Shown here piece by piece: positions 1 to 7,468 of a stretch of 17,051 nt of DNA. The first letter of the stretch is position 1. Each line of letters starts with the position of its first letter. Source of the DNA: JAFDWI01 sp964595905 (lineage in GTDB: Bacteria > Actinomycetota > Acidimicrobiia > Acidimicrobiales > Iamiaceae); the NCBI GenBank assembly GCA_964595905.1, contig CAZQSU010000067.1, positions 1 to 17,051 on the forward strand, in the 5' to 3' direction. The notes under the pieces are model-generated. The model was not told where the DNA came from and searched no databases. It saw only the letters and a program-made list of their open reading frames with translations. Position numbers and translations under genes: made by a program.

Positions 1-106
1 CCCGGCGGATCCCCACCTCGGTCGCCCGCCGTGCGACCTCGGCAACCGCGTCTTCCCGGGTGAGCTCGTGAGGCGGCGATGCGTCGGGTTCGGGCACAGG
101 GGTCAT
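1..106 (-). CDS. N-terminus of an unidentified protein, cut by window edge
   Basis: An open frame on the minus strand begins with ATG at 106 and runs off the left edge after 35 codons without a stop. The peptide starts MTPVPEPDASPPHELTREDA and continues with charged, helix-prone residues, with no signal peptide or membrane segment. It starts 12 bases after the stop of the small minus-strand frame at 119, which would fit a two-gene operon. No clear Shine-Dalgarno is visible. The piece is too short to assign a family, and the rest of the gene lies outside the window. Its reality rests on the open frame and ordinary actinobacterial codon choice only. Confidence 0.4.
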   Translation of the reverse strand, partial: MTPVPEPDASPPHELTREDAVAEVARRATEVGIRR

Positions 107-118
107 CTCGTCGTACGG

Positions 119-343
119 TCAGGAACTGGTCCGTGGAACGCCGTCGACGTCCCGTTGGAATCGGAGGACGAACCGTAGCAGCGGAACGGCGTGGCACCCG
201 GGTTCCTCGCAACCGAAAATGTCAACGTCGACGGTGAACAACTGCTTCACTGGCATGATGCCTGGGAACGCCGTGCCGTCGAGGCACGTCCCGACGATGC
301 GACGAACTTCCACATCCGATGTCCCCGGACCCTGGAACGCCAC
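119..343 (-). CDS. Small hypothetical protein (45 or 74 aa)
   Basis: This minus-strand frame ends with TGA at 119-121. It can start at GTG 343 (74 aa, with AGGGG about 9 bases upstream) or at ATG 256 (45 aa). The shorter form, which contains the segment VDVDIFGCEEPGCHAVPLLR, reads like a compact folded peptide with a Cys-containing loop. The shorter start would leave about 90 bp between it and the divergent acyltransferase gene for promoters. I do not recognise a family. The opposite strand is also open here, as a possible 52-residue N-terminal extension of the acyltransferase, so only one of the two readings is likely to be right. I slightly prefer the minus-strand reading. Confidence 0.35.
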   Translation of the reverse strand: MAFQGPGTSDVEVRRIVGTCLDGTAFPGIMPVKQLFTVDVDIFGCEEPGCHAVPLLRFVLRFQRDVDGVPRTSS

Positions 344-346
344 CCC

Positions 347-1558
347 GTGACCCCTGCCGTGCCCGCTGAAGCCGCCGACTTCCGGGCATCAGACACCGAA
401 GCGACGGGGGCGCCCTTCCTCGAGACCGCTCCGGCCGACCGGGCCCGCCTCCCGTTCAAACTCGGGTATCGGCCCGAGTTCGACAGTCTCCGCGGTATCG
501 GGATGATCATGGTGCTGATCAGTCACAGCACGTGGGTCTGGCCGAGTCTCGCGACCAATATCCTTCCCGTACCCGGCGGGTTCCAGGGTGTCGACATCTT
601 CTTCATCCTTTCCGGCTTTCTGCTCACGACGCTGTTTCTCGAGGAACGCCAGCGGAATGGACGGGTTTCCTTCAAGGGATTCTACGAGCGGCGGGCCTTT
701 CGGCTGCTGCCCAGCCTCTTCTTCGTGCTCATCTGCCACTTCATCTACATCGCGCTCACGGGGCAGTCGATTCGTGCCGAGCTGATCGCGATCGCGTTCA
801 TCGTCGGGTACATCGCGAACTTCGCATCGGCATACGGACCCACCGACATCCTGCGTTATTCATTCGACCAGACCTGGAGTCTCGCGGTCGAGGAACAGTA
901 CTACCTCTTCTTCTTCCCGCTCATGCTGCTGGCGTTTCGGGCGATCCGAAAGTTTCGGACGTTCCTCGTCCTGCTCGTCGTCGCCATCGCCATCGCCTTC
1001 GCCTGGCGCTTCTTTCTCGCCTCGACCGTCTACCTCGACCAGACGGGTATGCACATCATGTACGTGAGGACTGACACCCGGCTCGACGCGCTTCTCATCG
1101 GCCCCGCGGCGGCCCTGCTGATGCAGGGTGGCATTCGCTTGACCCGGACCCTGCACCTGCTTGCTGCCGCCGCGACCATCTACGTCGTTTCTTTTCTCTA
1201 CTGGGGCGACCTTTTCGGGATCTGGTTGTACAAATGGGCGTTCACCCCCCTCGAGATCAGCTGGGGAATCATCATCATCTGGCTTCTTCTGACGTCCGAC
1301 AATATCGTTCACAAGTTTCTGAAGACTCGGCCGTTGGTCTGGCTCGGACGCGTTTCGTACGAGGTGTATCTCTGGCACCTTCCGGTGTACATCGCCGTCG
1401 GGCGCGACCTGGGCGGCGGCCCGGGGTATCTCGCCCTCGCGCTGGCGATCACGTTCGCTGGAGCCTCGTTCTCGTTCCACGTCGTCTCTCGCCCGTTCAT
1501 GAGGATCAAACGGCGTCGGGCGCTGGCGCTGCGCGGATCCGCGGTTCCGGTCCCATGA
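347..1558 (+). CDS. Acyltransferase 3 family membrane protein
   Basis: This is a 403-residue multi-spanning membrane protein of the acyltransferase-3 (OatA/NolL-type) family, which moves acyl groups from the cytoplasmic side onto surface sugars. Visible hallmarks are the RPEFDSLRG stretch leading to His60 in the first membrane helix, GVDIFFILSGFLLT after helix 2, the basic motif RRAFRLLP, and WSLAVEEQYY. A late YLWHLP motif and a basic tail (RIKRRR) follow. The start chosen is GTG 347, because it leaves a short disordered N-terminus before helix 1. The frame is open back to GTG 191 (455 aa), but that stretch is not family-like. Third codon positions look less GC-rich than in the next gene. 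The acyl donor and acceptor are unknown; acetylation or succinylation of a surface glycan is the usual role. Confidence 0.88.
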   Translation: MTPAVPAEAADFRASDTEATGAPFLETAPADRARLPFKLGYRPEFDSLRGIGMIMVLISHSTWVWPSLATNILPVPGGFQGVDIFFILSGFLLTTLFLEERQRNGRVSFKGFYERRAFRLLPSLFFVLICHFIYIALTGQSIRAELIAIAFIVGYIANFASAYGPTDILRYSFDQTWSLAVEEQYYLFFFPLMLLAFRAIRKFRTFLVLLVVAIAIAFAWRFFLASTVYLDQTGMHIMYVRTDTRLDALLIGPAAALLMQGGIRLTRTLHLLAAAATIYVVSFLYWGDLFGIWLYKWAFTPLEISWGIIIIWLLLTSDNIVHKFLKTRPLVWLGRVSYEVYLWHLPVYIAVGRDLGGGPGYLALALAITFAGASFSFHVVSRPFMRIKRRRALALRGSAVPVP

Positions 1559-1666
1559 GCCAGGTGACCGGCCCGACTCGGCTGCCGGGCGACTCGTGAT
1601 GATCCACGACCGATCGGGCGTTGCGGAACCAGGCGGGTCGCGCGGCACCGGTAACGTGGTGGAGTC

Positions 1667-3211
1667 GTGAACCCATCGACGTCGATCGCGCCGTCATCCG
1701 ACCGGGCGGGACCCGCCGCGGATGGCAAGAAGTTCCGGCTCGGAACGGTTCTCGTCCTGGTCGTGGCGCTGGCGGTCCGGATCCAGAACGTCGCCCGGAA
1801 CAAGACGAACGCCAAGCTCTATGGCGACGCGTTCGACTACTACATGCAGGGCAAGAGCCTGGCCGCCGGGCATGGGTTCACCCAGACGCTGGCGACGTTC
1901 CGCATCAACACCGATCTGCCCAGCGGCACGCTCGTGCCCACGGCCGCGCACCCCCCGGGTTTCACGGTGTTCCTCGCCTTCCTGCAGAAGATCGGGCTGA
2001 CCACCCCACTGCAACAGCGCTATGCGATGTGTGTGCTGGGCACGTTGTCGGTGCTGGTGATCATCCTCGCCGCGCGTCGCATCTTCGGGCCCAGAAGCGC
2101 CCTCGTCGCCGGCGCGATCGCCGCGCTGTACCCGAACCTGTGGCTCAACGACGGGCTGCTCATGGCCGAGAGCCTGTTCATCTTCGGCTTCGCGCTGGGA
2201 CTCCTCGGCGTCTACACGTACCTCGACGAGCGGCGTTGGCCGTCGTTGGCCGTCGCGTCGGTGGGGTTCACCGTGGCCATGTCGACCAGACCCGAGCAGG
2301 TGCTGCTGTTTCCGCTCGTCATCCTGCCCGCGGTGCTCGGCGGAAAGGGCACACCATGGCCGGTCCGGCTGCGCCATCTGGGGCTTGCCGCGTGCGTTCC
2401 GCTCCTCGTGTTGATCCCCTGGACCGTCTTCAACGCGACGCGGTTCTCCAAACCGGTGTTGTTCACGACGGGATCGGGTCAGACGATGCTCCAGGGCAAC
2501 TGCCGCTCGACCTATTCGGGCCAGTTGCTCGGGTCGTACGACTATCACTGCATGCTCAGCCACCTGATGCCGACCCGCCCCGGCGAGATTCCCGACGAAT
2601 CGGTGCAGGACGCGCACTACCGGGAACTCGCGTTCAAGTACATGAAGTTCCACCGGGCAGAACTGCCCAAGGTGATCGGGGCGCGCGAGGGGCGCCTGTG
2701 GGGTGTCTACCGGACCGGCCAGCAGACCAAGGTCGACTACTTCATCGAACGGCGGGGTTCGCTGACCCTGCTGGAGTGGACCCAACGCTCCTACTGGGTC
2801 CTCGGCTCGCTCGCGCTCGTCGGCATCTGGCGATTCCGCAGAGAACGCATCACGTCGTACCCGCTGCTCGCCGAGGTGGGGATCACCGCGTTCGTCACGG
2901 CGATCACCTTCGGGAACACCCGCTACCGGGCGGGGGTCGAGGTCTGCATCGTCCTGCTGGCCACCGCGACCATCCGTTTCGTGTGGCGACGCTGGCAGCG
3001 GCGACGCGCTCAGGGGGTGGTCGGGTCCTCCTCCGACGGCCGTGCCTCACCGTCGCCGTCTTCGACGGCCTCGACGCGTGCCTGCAACAAGGCGATCTCC
3101 TCGGCGAGCACCCGCGACCGTTCCTCGGAGCGTGACAGTTCCCATGAGAACTGGACGACGATGAGGAACAGCACGCCCACCGCGATCGCCAGGAACGTCG
3201 CCGGCGGGTAG
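1667..3211 (+). CDS. GT-C/PMT-type membrane glycosyltransferase
   Basis: This is a 514-residue membrane protein resembling the ArnT/PMT-2 (GT39/GT83-like) glycosyltransferases, which use polyprenyl-phosphate sugars outside the membrane. After helix 1 (about residues 25-40) comes the first outer loop with GDAFDYY (residues 53-59; Asp54 and Asp57 are candidate catalytic or metal residues), then AHPPGFT (94-100). Many hydrophobic helices follow. The start is GTG 1667, preceded by GGTGGAG; a TAACGT box lies at 1652-1657. Family-like sequence ends near residue 448, after the basic run RRWQRRRAQ. The last roughly 67 residues are Ser/Arg-rich and lie antisense to the neighbouring DUF2304 gene, so this tail may be non-functional or the result of a lost stop codon. 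The sugar and acceptor are unknown. Confidence 0.8.
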   Translation: MNPSTSIAPSSDRAGPAADGKKFRLGTVLVLVVALAVRIQNVARNKTNAKLYGDAFDYYMQGKSLAAGHGFTQTLATFRINTDLPSGTLVPTAAHPPGFTVFLAFLQKIGLTTPLQQRYAMCVLGTLSVLVIILAARRIFGPRSALVAGAIAALYPNLWLNDGLLMAESLFIFGFALGLLGVYTYLDERRWPSLAVASVGFTVAMSTRPEQVLLFPLVILPAVLGGKGTPWPVRLRHLGLAACVPLLVLIPWTVFNATRFSKPVLFTTGSGQTMLQGNCRSTYSGQLLGSYDYHCMLSHLMPTRPGEIPDESVQDAHYRELAFKYMKFHRAELPKVIGAREGRLWGVYRTGQQTKVDYFIERRGSLTLLEWTQRSYWVLGSLALVGIWRFRRERITSYPLLAEVGITAFVTAITFGNTRYRAGVEVCIVLLATATIRFVWRRWQRRRAQGVVGSSSDGRASPSPSSTASTRACNKAISSASTRDRSSERDSSHENWTTMRNSTPTAIARNVAGG

Positions 3212-3447
3212 TAGATCCCGAGCAGACGACTCAACCTCGCCAGCAACGTCGGGAAGACGACCAGCACGACGATCACCGTGCTCGCGGCCAGCCAGAGCAG
3301 GGTGTACTTGCTCTGCAACTGCGAGCGCCGCACCATCCGCACCACGAACGCGAGCCCGGCGAGCGTGATCAGGGTGATCGCGACGTGCGCCCTGGTGCTC
3401 ATGTCGCCGTCGGTCACCGGCACCGCGGCCGCCAGCAGCGCGATCAT
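3010..3447 (-). CDS. DUF2304 family small membrane protein
   Basis: This is a 145-residue protein with three hydrophobic stretches (about residues 20-40, 46-66 and 74-96), the segment RRSQLQSKYTLLWLAAS typical of DUF2304, and a charged C-terminal helix (SWELSRSEERSRVLAEEIAL) that may form a coiled coil. The start is ATG 3447, whose ATGA overlaps the stop of the upstream GT2 gene, so the two are translationally coupled. A second ATG 15 codons in (MSTRAH) is an alternative. DUF2304 proteins commonly sit beside DPM1-like GT2 enzymes and are thought to anchor or stimulate them. I recall a similar pairing in mycobacteria (Rv3631/Rv3632). The 3' end overlaps the end of the converging glycosyltransferase frame by 202 bp. 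Confidence 0.85.
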   Translation of the reverse strand: MIALLAAAVPVTDGDMSTRAHVAITLITLAGLAFVVRMVRRSQLQSKYTLLWLAASTVIVVLVVFPTLLARLSRLLGIYYPPATFLAIAVGVLFLIVVQFSWELSRSEERSRVLAEEIALLQARVEAVEDGDGEARPSEEDPTTP

Positions 3448-4178
3448 GCCACCCGACCGTGCGGTCGGCGATGTGCCTTGACGACGAGCACCAACATCAC
3501 CCGGAGATAGTGGTACACGAGGCGCAGGCGCAGCGTCGATGCCTCGCCGGCCGAGCGCGAGTGCATCACCACCGGCACCTCCACCACGTCGAATCCGGCG
3601 TTGACCGCCAACAGCAACGCTTCGACCGATTCCATGTACTCCGACGGGTAACTCGTCGCGAAGAACTCGAGCATGGGCGCGGAGAACGCCCGGAACCCCG
3701 ACGACGTGTCGGTGATGGTCCGCCGTGCCAGCACGCGCACGACCAGGCGCAGCAGCCCCATCGCCTTGCCGCGCGCCCAACTCACGTCGTACGCGCCGGA
3801 ACCTTCGGCGAACCGGCTTCCGATGACCAGGTCGGCGCCGTCGTCGAGCGGACGCAACAATGCGCTCAAGGCATCGGAATCGTGCTGGCCGTCGGCATCG
3901 AACTGCACCGCACGCCGATACCCCGCATCCACCGCGTAGCGGAACCCGCAGCGGAGCGCTCCCCCGATGCCCAGGTTGAACGGGAGCGACAGCACGACCG
4001 CGCCACTCGCCCGCGCGACCCGCGCGGTCGCGTCACTGGAACCATCGTCGATCACGACGACGTCGAATCCGTCGAGACGGCCCAACGATTCGAGCACCGC
4101 GGGCAGGGCGAGCTCCTCGTTGTACGCCGGAATGATGACGAGGGTGTTGATGGGAGTCTCCGAGGTGTTCCGTACCAC
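3444..4178 (-). CDS. GT2 glycosyltransferase, DPM1/polyprenyl-P-sugar synthase type
   Basis: This is a 244-residue soluble GT-A-fold enzyme. It shows LVIIPAYNEE (residues 13-22), VVVIDDGSSDAT (40-51), the metal-binding DAD within FDADGQHD (D94, D96), GSRF (120-123) and SSGFRAF. This arrangement is that of dolichol-phosphate-mannose-synthase-like enzymes, which transfer a sugar from a nucleotide donor to a polyprenyl phosphate on the inner membrane face. There is no membrane anchor of its own; the overlapping DUF2304 gene probably supplies one. The start is GTG 4178, the only plausible start before the motif, and no strong Shine-Dalgarno is visible. Which sugar is attached cannot be told. The nearby GT-C proteins would be natural consumers of the product (inference). 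Confidence 0.9.
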   Translation of the reverse strand: MVRNTSETPINTLVIIPAYNEELALPAVLESLGRLDGFDVVVIDDGSSDATARVARASGAVVLSLPFNLGIGGALRCGFRYAVDAGYRRAVQFDADGQHDSDALSALLRPLDDGADLVIGSRFAEGSGAYDVSWARGKAMGLLRLVVRVLARRTITDTSSGFRAFSAPMLEFFATSYPSEYMESVEALLLAVNAGFDVVEVPVVMHSRSAGEASTLRLRLVYHYLRVMLVLVVKAHRRPHGRVA

Positions 4179-4243
4179 CGGACCGTTGCGCAGATGGAGG
4201 TCGCGCGGGCATCTGCCATCACCCGTGACGCGGGGACGTGGGC

Positions 4244-4250
4244 TACTGTA
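4244..4250. promoter_or_regulatory. Possible divergent -10 boxes between GT2 and GT-C genes
   Basis: The 103-127 bp between the divergent starts at 4178 (minus) and 4282/4306 (plus) contains a near-palindromic CTACTGTAG. It offers TACTGT (4244-4249) on the plus strand and TACAGT (4250-4245) on the minus strand, both matching TAnnnT. No convincing -35 is visible on either side, so this is a weak call. Confidence 0.3.
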
Positions 4251-4305
4251 GCGAGACGCCGTAGCAGCGCCGGGCCAGCCGGTGGACCTTCATGGCGACC
4301 CGTCG

Positions 4306-6036
4306 ATGCCCAGCCCGCAGCACCAGACCGCCACCCCGACCGCCACCGCTGCACCATCCTCCCCGCGGTGGGACCGCTTCGATGCGGTCGCCTTGGCCGT
4401 GCTCGCGATCGTCATCGCGATTCCCCTGCGCGGCCTGCTCCGTGACCATGGCGCGGCGATGGAAGAGGGCTTCATGCTCGTCTTCCCCGAGCAGGTGCTG
4501 CACGGGCAGATCCCGAACCGCGACTTCCTGCACCTGTACGGTCCGGGAAGCCTGTGGGTCCTGGCCGGTGTCTACAAGGTCTTCGGGGTCTCGCTCGCCA
4601 CCGAGCGGTGGTTCGGCCTGGCCCAGCACGTCGGCATCATCCTCGGCCTGTACTGGGTGATCCGCCGCTGGGGTCGACCGATCGCGCTGCTCGCCGCGTC
4701 GACGGCGGTGTTCATCAACCTGAACTCCACCGGTCTGTCGGCGCTCGCCTGGAACGGCGCGATCGCGTTCGGGATCTGGGCGGTGTGGGCGCTGCTGCAG
4801 GCCCGGGAGACCGGCGCGAAGAAGTGGCTCGTCGTCTCGGGCGTGCTGGTGTCGATGGCGCTGCTGTACCGACCCGATCTCATCCTGGCCATGACCCTCG
4901 CGACCGTCGTGGCGTTGTGGCCGCTGCGCTGGCGACGGCTGCTCCCTCTCGCCTGGGGGCTCGGGGTGGCGTTCGTCGGCTACGTGGTGCACGCCGCGAT
5001 GGCCGGTCCGGGTCACGCGATCACCGGCATGTTCACCGATCCGGTGTTCACCCTGCGCGAGGGCCGGACCCTGCCCATGCCGCCGGTGTGGGACCACCTC
5101 GTCGGCTACTTCCAGAAGGCCGCGGTCCTGCGCACGGTCGGGTGGCCCTTCCCCCAGATCGGCATGTCGCAACAACTCTGGTTCTGGTTCTGGGTCACGA
5201 TCCTCGCGCCGTTGGCGGTGATCGGCGTCGCGCGCTGGACCCGACGTCGCGACCCCGATACGCGTCGACCGGCAGCGCTGTTGGTCCTGGGCGTCTACGG
5301 CCTCGGCCTGCTGCCCCAGGCGCTCCAACGAGCCGACCAGACGCACCTCGCGTGGGTCGGGGTCATCACGATCGCGAGCCTGCCGGCCGCGGTCGCGCAG
5401 TTCTTCGCCGTCCGCCCCGCACCCGAGTCGCGCTGGGCGACCCTGCGCGCCCCGGTGGCCGTGGCGGTCGCGGCGGTCGTGTTCTTCGCGGGGGTCGCTC
5501 CGCAGTTCACGATCCGCACCTACACCGATGTGGCGTTGCAGTCGATCGACCGCAACGTGATCGGCTTTCCGATCGAACGCAACGGCCGCAACTTCTACGT
5601 GCCCAGCCCGAGCATCGCGACCTCGGCGCAGGAGTTGGTCGACAAACTCGATTCGCTCGGTCCGAAACCCGGTCAGCGGCTGTTCGTCGGCCCGGCCGAC
5701 CTGCGCTACACGCCCTACACCGACGCGTTCTTCTACTACCTGTACCCGGAGCTCCCCCCGGCCACGTACTACATCGAGATGGACCCGTTCGACTCCGGAC
5801 CCGAGACCCGGCTGGCATCGGACGTGAACTCGGCCGACTGGGTCATCCTCACCAACGTCTGGAACGCGTGGATCGAGCCCAACAACTCGATGGAACCCGG
5901 ATCGAACGTGCCGAACGAGATCATCCAGCGCGACTTCTGCCAGGTGGGAAGCTGGGGGCTCATCCCCGACTACGCGGGACGCGACCTGCCCATGTACCAG
6001 CTCTACAAGCGCTGCAAACCCCACCGGTCGCTGTGA
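4306..6036 (+). CDS. Multi-spanning membrane protein, GT-C glycosyltransferase-like
   Basis: This is a 576-residue protein with about ten hydrophobic segments and a soluble C-terminal region from about residue 400. After helix 1 (27-42) the first outer loop carries an acidic pair (AMEEGFMLVFPEQ, Glu53-Glu54) and then NRDFLHLYGPGSLW (71-84). This is the layout of GT-C glycosyltransferases, although I cannot name a subfamily. The C-terminal part has an aromatic-rich stretch (TDAFFYYLYPELPPATYYIE). The start could be GTG 4282 (584 aa) or ATG 4306; neither has a clear Shine-Dalgarno, and ATG 4306 is preferred. The stop lies inside a 15-bp tandem repeat. The acyltransferase 67 bp downstream is probably co-transcribed. 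The likely role is adding sugars to a surface glycan or lipid carrier (inference). Confidence 0.72.
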   Translation: MPSPQHQTATPTATAAPSSPRWDRFDAVALAVLAIVIAIPLRGLLRDHGAAMEEGFMLVFPEQVLHGQIPNRDFLHLYGPGSLWVLAGVYKVFGVSLATERWFGLAQHVGIILGLYWVIRRWGRPIALLAASTAVFINLNSTGLSALAWNGAIAFGIWAVWALLQARETGAKKWLVVSGVLVSMALLYRPDLILAMTLATVVALWPLRWRRLLPLAWGLGVAFVGYVVHAAMAGPGHAITGMFTDPVFTLREGRTLPMPPVWDHLVGYFQKAAVLRTVGWPFPQIGMSQQLWFWFWVTILAPLAVIGVARWTRRRDPDTRRPAALLVLGVYGLGLLPQALQRADQTHLAWVGVITIASLPAAVAQFFAVRPAPESRWATLRAPVAVAVAAVVFFAGVAPQFTIRTYTDVALQSIDRNVIGFPIERNGRNFYVPSPSIATSAQELVDKLDSLGPKPGQRLFVGPADLRYTPYTDAFFYYLYPELPPATYYIEMDPFDSGPETRLASDVNSADWVILTNVWNAWIEPNNSMEPGSNVPNEIIQRDFCQVGSWGLIPDYAGRDLPMYQLYKRCKPHRSL

Positions 6037-6060
6037 ACACGGTCGCTGTGAACACGGTCG
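6026..6060. repeat. 15-bp tandem duplication over a stop codon
   Basis: GGTCGCTGTGAACAC occurs at 6026-6040 and again at 6041-6055, followed by a partial GGTCG at 6056-6060. The unit contains the TGA stop of the upstream gene. Because 15 is a multiple of three, the second copy gives a second in-frame TGA. Confidence 0.9.
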
Positions 6061-6103
6061 AGGTGGGCATGACGCCGGTGGATTCGGTCGGGGAACGCCC
6101 GAA

Positions 6104-7468
6104 ATGACCCCCAGCGGCGCGACACCGGCACCGCGCAGCGACGCCGAGGCACTCGGCACCGCCGCTCCCCCGCGCCCGCACTTCCCCGGGCTGGAGGGCA
6201 TGCGCGCCGTCGCGGCCTCGTTGGTCGTGCTCACGCACGCGACCTTCCTCGCCGGTGACGACCGCAGCGGCGTGTTGGCCCAGCCCGGACGGTTCGGCGA
6301 CGCGGGCGTGGCCATCTTCTTCACGCTGTCGGGGTTCTTGTTGTACCGACCCTTCGTCGTCGCGCACCTCGACGACGGTCCCCAGATGCCCTCGGTGGCG
6401 TTCTGGTGGCGACGGATCCTGCGGATCTTCCCGTGCTACTGGGTGGCGCTCACCGTGCTCTGGGCGTTGCACGCGGTCCAACCGTTCGGATTCGTGATCG
6501 GGTTCGATCTCGGCTCGCAGTGGTGGAAGTACTACCTGCTCCTCCAGATCTACTACCCCGCGCTCGGCCAGGGCGGGATCTCCCAGTCGTGGTCGATCGC
6601 GACCGAGGTGAGCTTCTATCTGCTCCTGCCCTTCTGGGCCCTGCTGATCGGCAGGATCGCCCGCCGCCGGGCCAATCCGTTCCGCATCGAGCTCATCGGC
6701 ATCGCGGCGCTGTTCGCGTTGGGTTACCTGTCACGGTGGTGGTTCTCGCACCTCTCCGCGTACGCGGTCGCACCGATTCCCGGGCTGCTGCCCCAAGGGG
6801 TGACCTGGCGGGCGGTGGCATTCACCTGGCTTCCGAACCAGATCGACTTCTTCGCGATCGGCATGGCGGTCGCCGCGATCCACGCGTGGGCGAGCCGGAA
6901 CGGCACGCTCGACCGCCTCGCCCGCTGGACCCGAATGCCGAGCCTGTGGTGGCTCGCGGCCCTCGCGGTCTACGCGGTCATCACCTACGGGCTCGGCGAC
7001 AACCCGGCCGACTACAAGAGCAGCTACTGGCAGGTCCGGTCCGTGCTCTACGGGCTCCTCGGGCTCACCATGATCGTGCCGCTCGTCGTCGGTGACCAGT
7101 CCCGAGGGCTCATCAGACGTTTCGTCACCTGGAAGCCGATCTGGTGGGTGGGCGTGGTCTCCTACGGGTTCTACCTGTGGCATCTGAGCCTGATGGAACG
7201 CCTCGTGACGATGCCGTCGCCGACCGGGGGCCCGCCCCAGTGGACCGGTATCCGGGGCTGGACGCTGCAGAACGCGAACGTGTTCGGTCTGCTCATCGGG
7301 GCGTTCGTGCTCGGCCTCACCGTCGCCGGGGTGAGCTGGTACGTGGTGGAGAAGCCCCTGCTGCGCTTCAAGGGCCTCGTCGGCGGCCGGCGAGCCCGAC
7401 GACCTGAGGACCGACCCGACGATGCCGACATCAGAGCTTCTCGAGAATCAGCACCAGATTCCACGTGA
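6104..7468 (+). CDS. Acyltransferase 3 family membrane protein
   Basis: This is the second acyltransferase-3 protein in the window, 454 residues long. Motifs are FPGLEGMRAVAASLVVLTHA (His45 in helix 1), GVAIFFTLSGFLLYRPF, WRRILRIFPCYW, SQSWSIATEVSFYLLLP and a late VSYGFYLWHLSLME. The start is ATG 6104, with GGGGAACG about 6 bases upstream. It follows the GT-C-like gene by 67 bp on the same strand and is likely in its operon. The C-terminal tail after residue 425 is Arg/Asp-rich and overlaps the end of the converging methyltransferase gene by 38 bp. It probably O-acylates a surface sugar, but donor and acceptor are unknown. It differs from the first copy in tail and loops, so the two are not a recent duplication. 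Confidence 0.9.
   Translation: MTPSGATPAPRSDAEALGTAAPPRPHFPGLEGMRAVAASLVVLTHATFLAGDDRSGVLAQPGRFGDAGVAIFFTLSGFLLYRPFVVAHLDDGPQMPSVAFWWRRILRIFPCYWVALTVLWALHAVQPFGFVIGFDLGSQWWKYYLLLQIYYPALGQGGISQSWSIATEVSFYLLLPFWALLIGRIARRRANPFRIELIGIAALFALGYLSRWWFSHLSAYAVAPIPGLLPQGVTWRAVAFTWLPNQIDFFAIGMAVAAIHAWASRNGTLDRLARWTRMPSLWWLAALAVYAVITYGLGDNPADYKSSYWQVRSVLYGLLGLTMIVPLVVGDQSRGLIRRFVTWKPIWWVGVVSYGFYLWHLSLMERLVTMPSPTGGPPQWTGIRGWTLQNANVFGLLIGAFVLGLTVAGVSWYVVEKPLLRFKGLVGGRRARRPEDRPDDADIRASRESAPDST

Noticed and set aside
1560..1666. Weak GC stem-loop and promoter between acyltransferase and GT-C gene
   Set aside because: Only 5-bp arms with a 10-base loop are seen, and TAACGT at 1652-1657 lacks a -35. This is not enough for separate features.
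1621..3135. 504-codon plus-strand frame overlapping the first GT-C-type gene
   Set aside because: It encodes Arg/Pro/His-rich sequence in the wrong frame. The membrane protein frame has proper helices and a start with a ribosome site.
4243..6324. 693-codon open frame on the minus strand
   Set aside because: It lies antisense to the GT-C-like gene and the start of an acyltransferase. The product is Arg/Gln/His-rich low-complexity sequence typical of shadow frames in GC-rich DNA.
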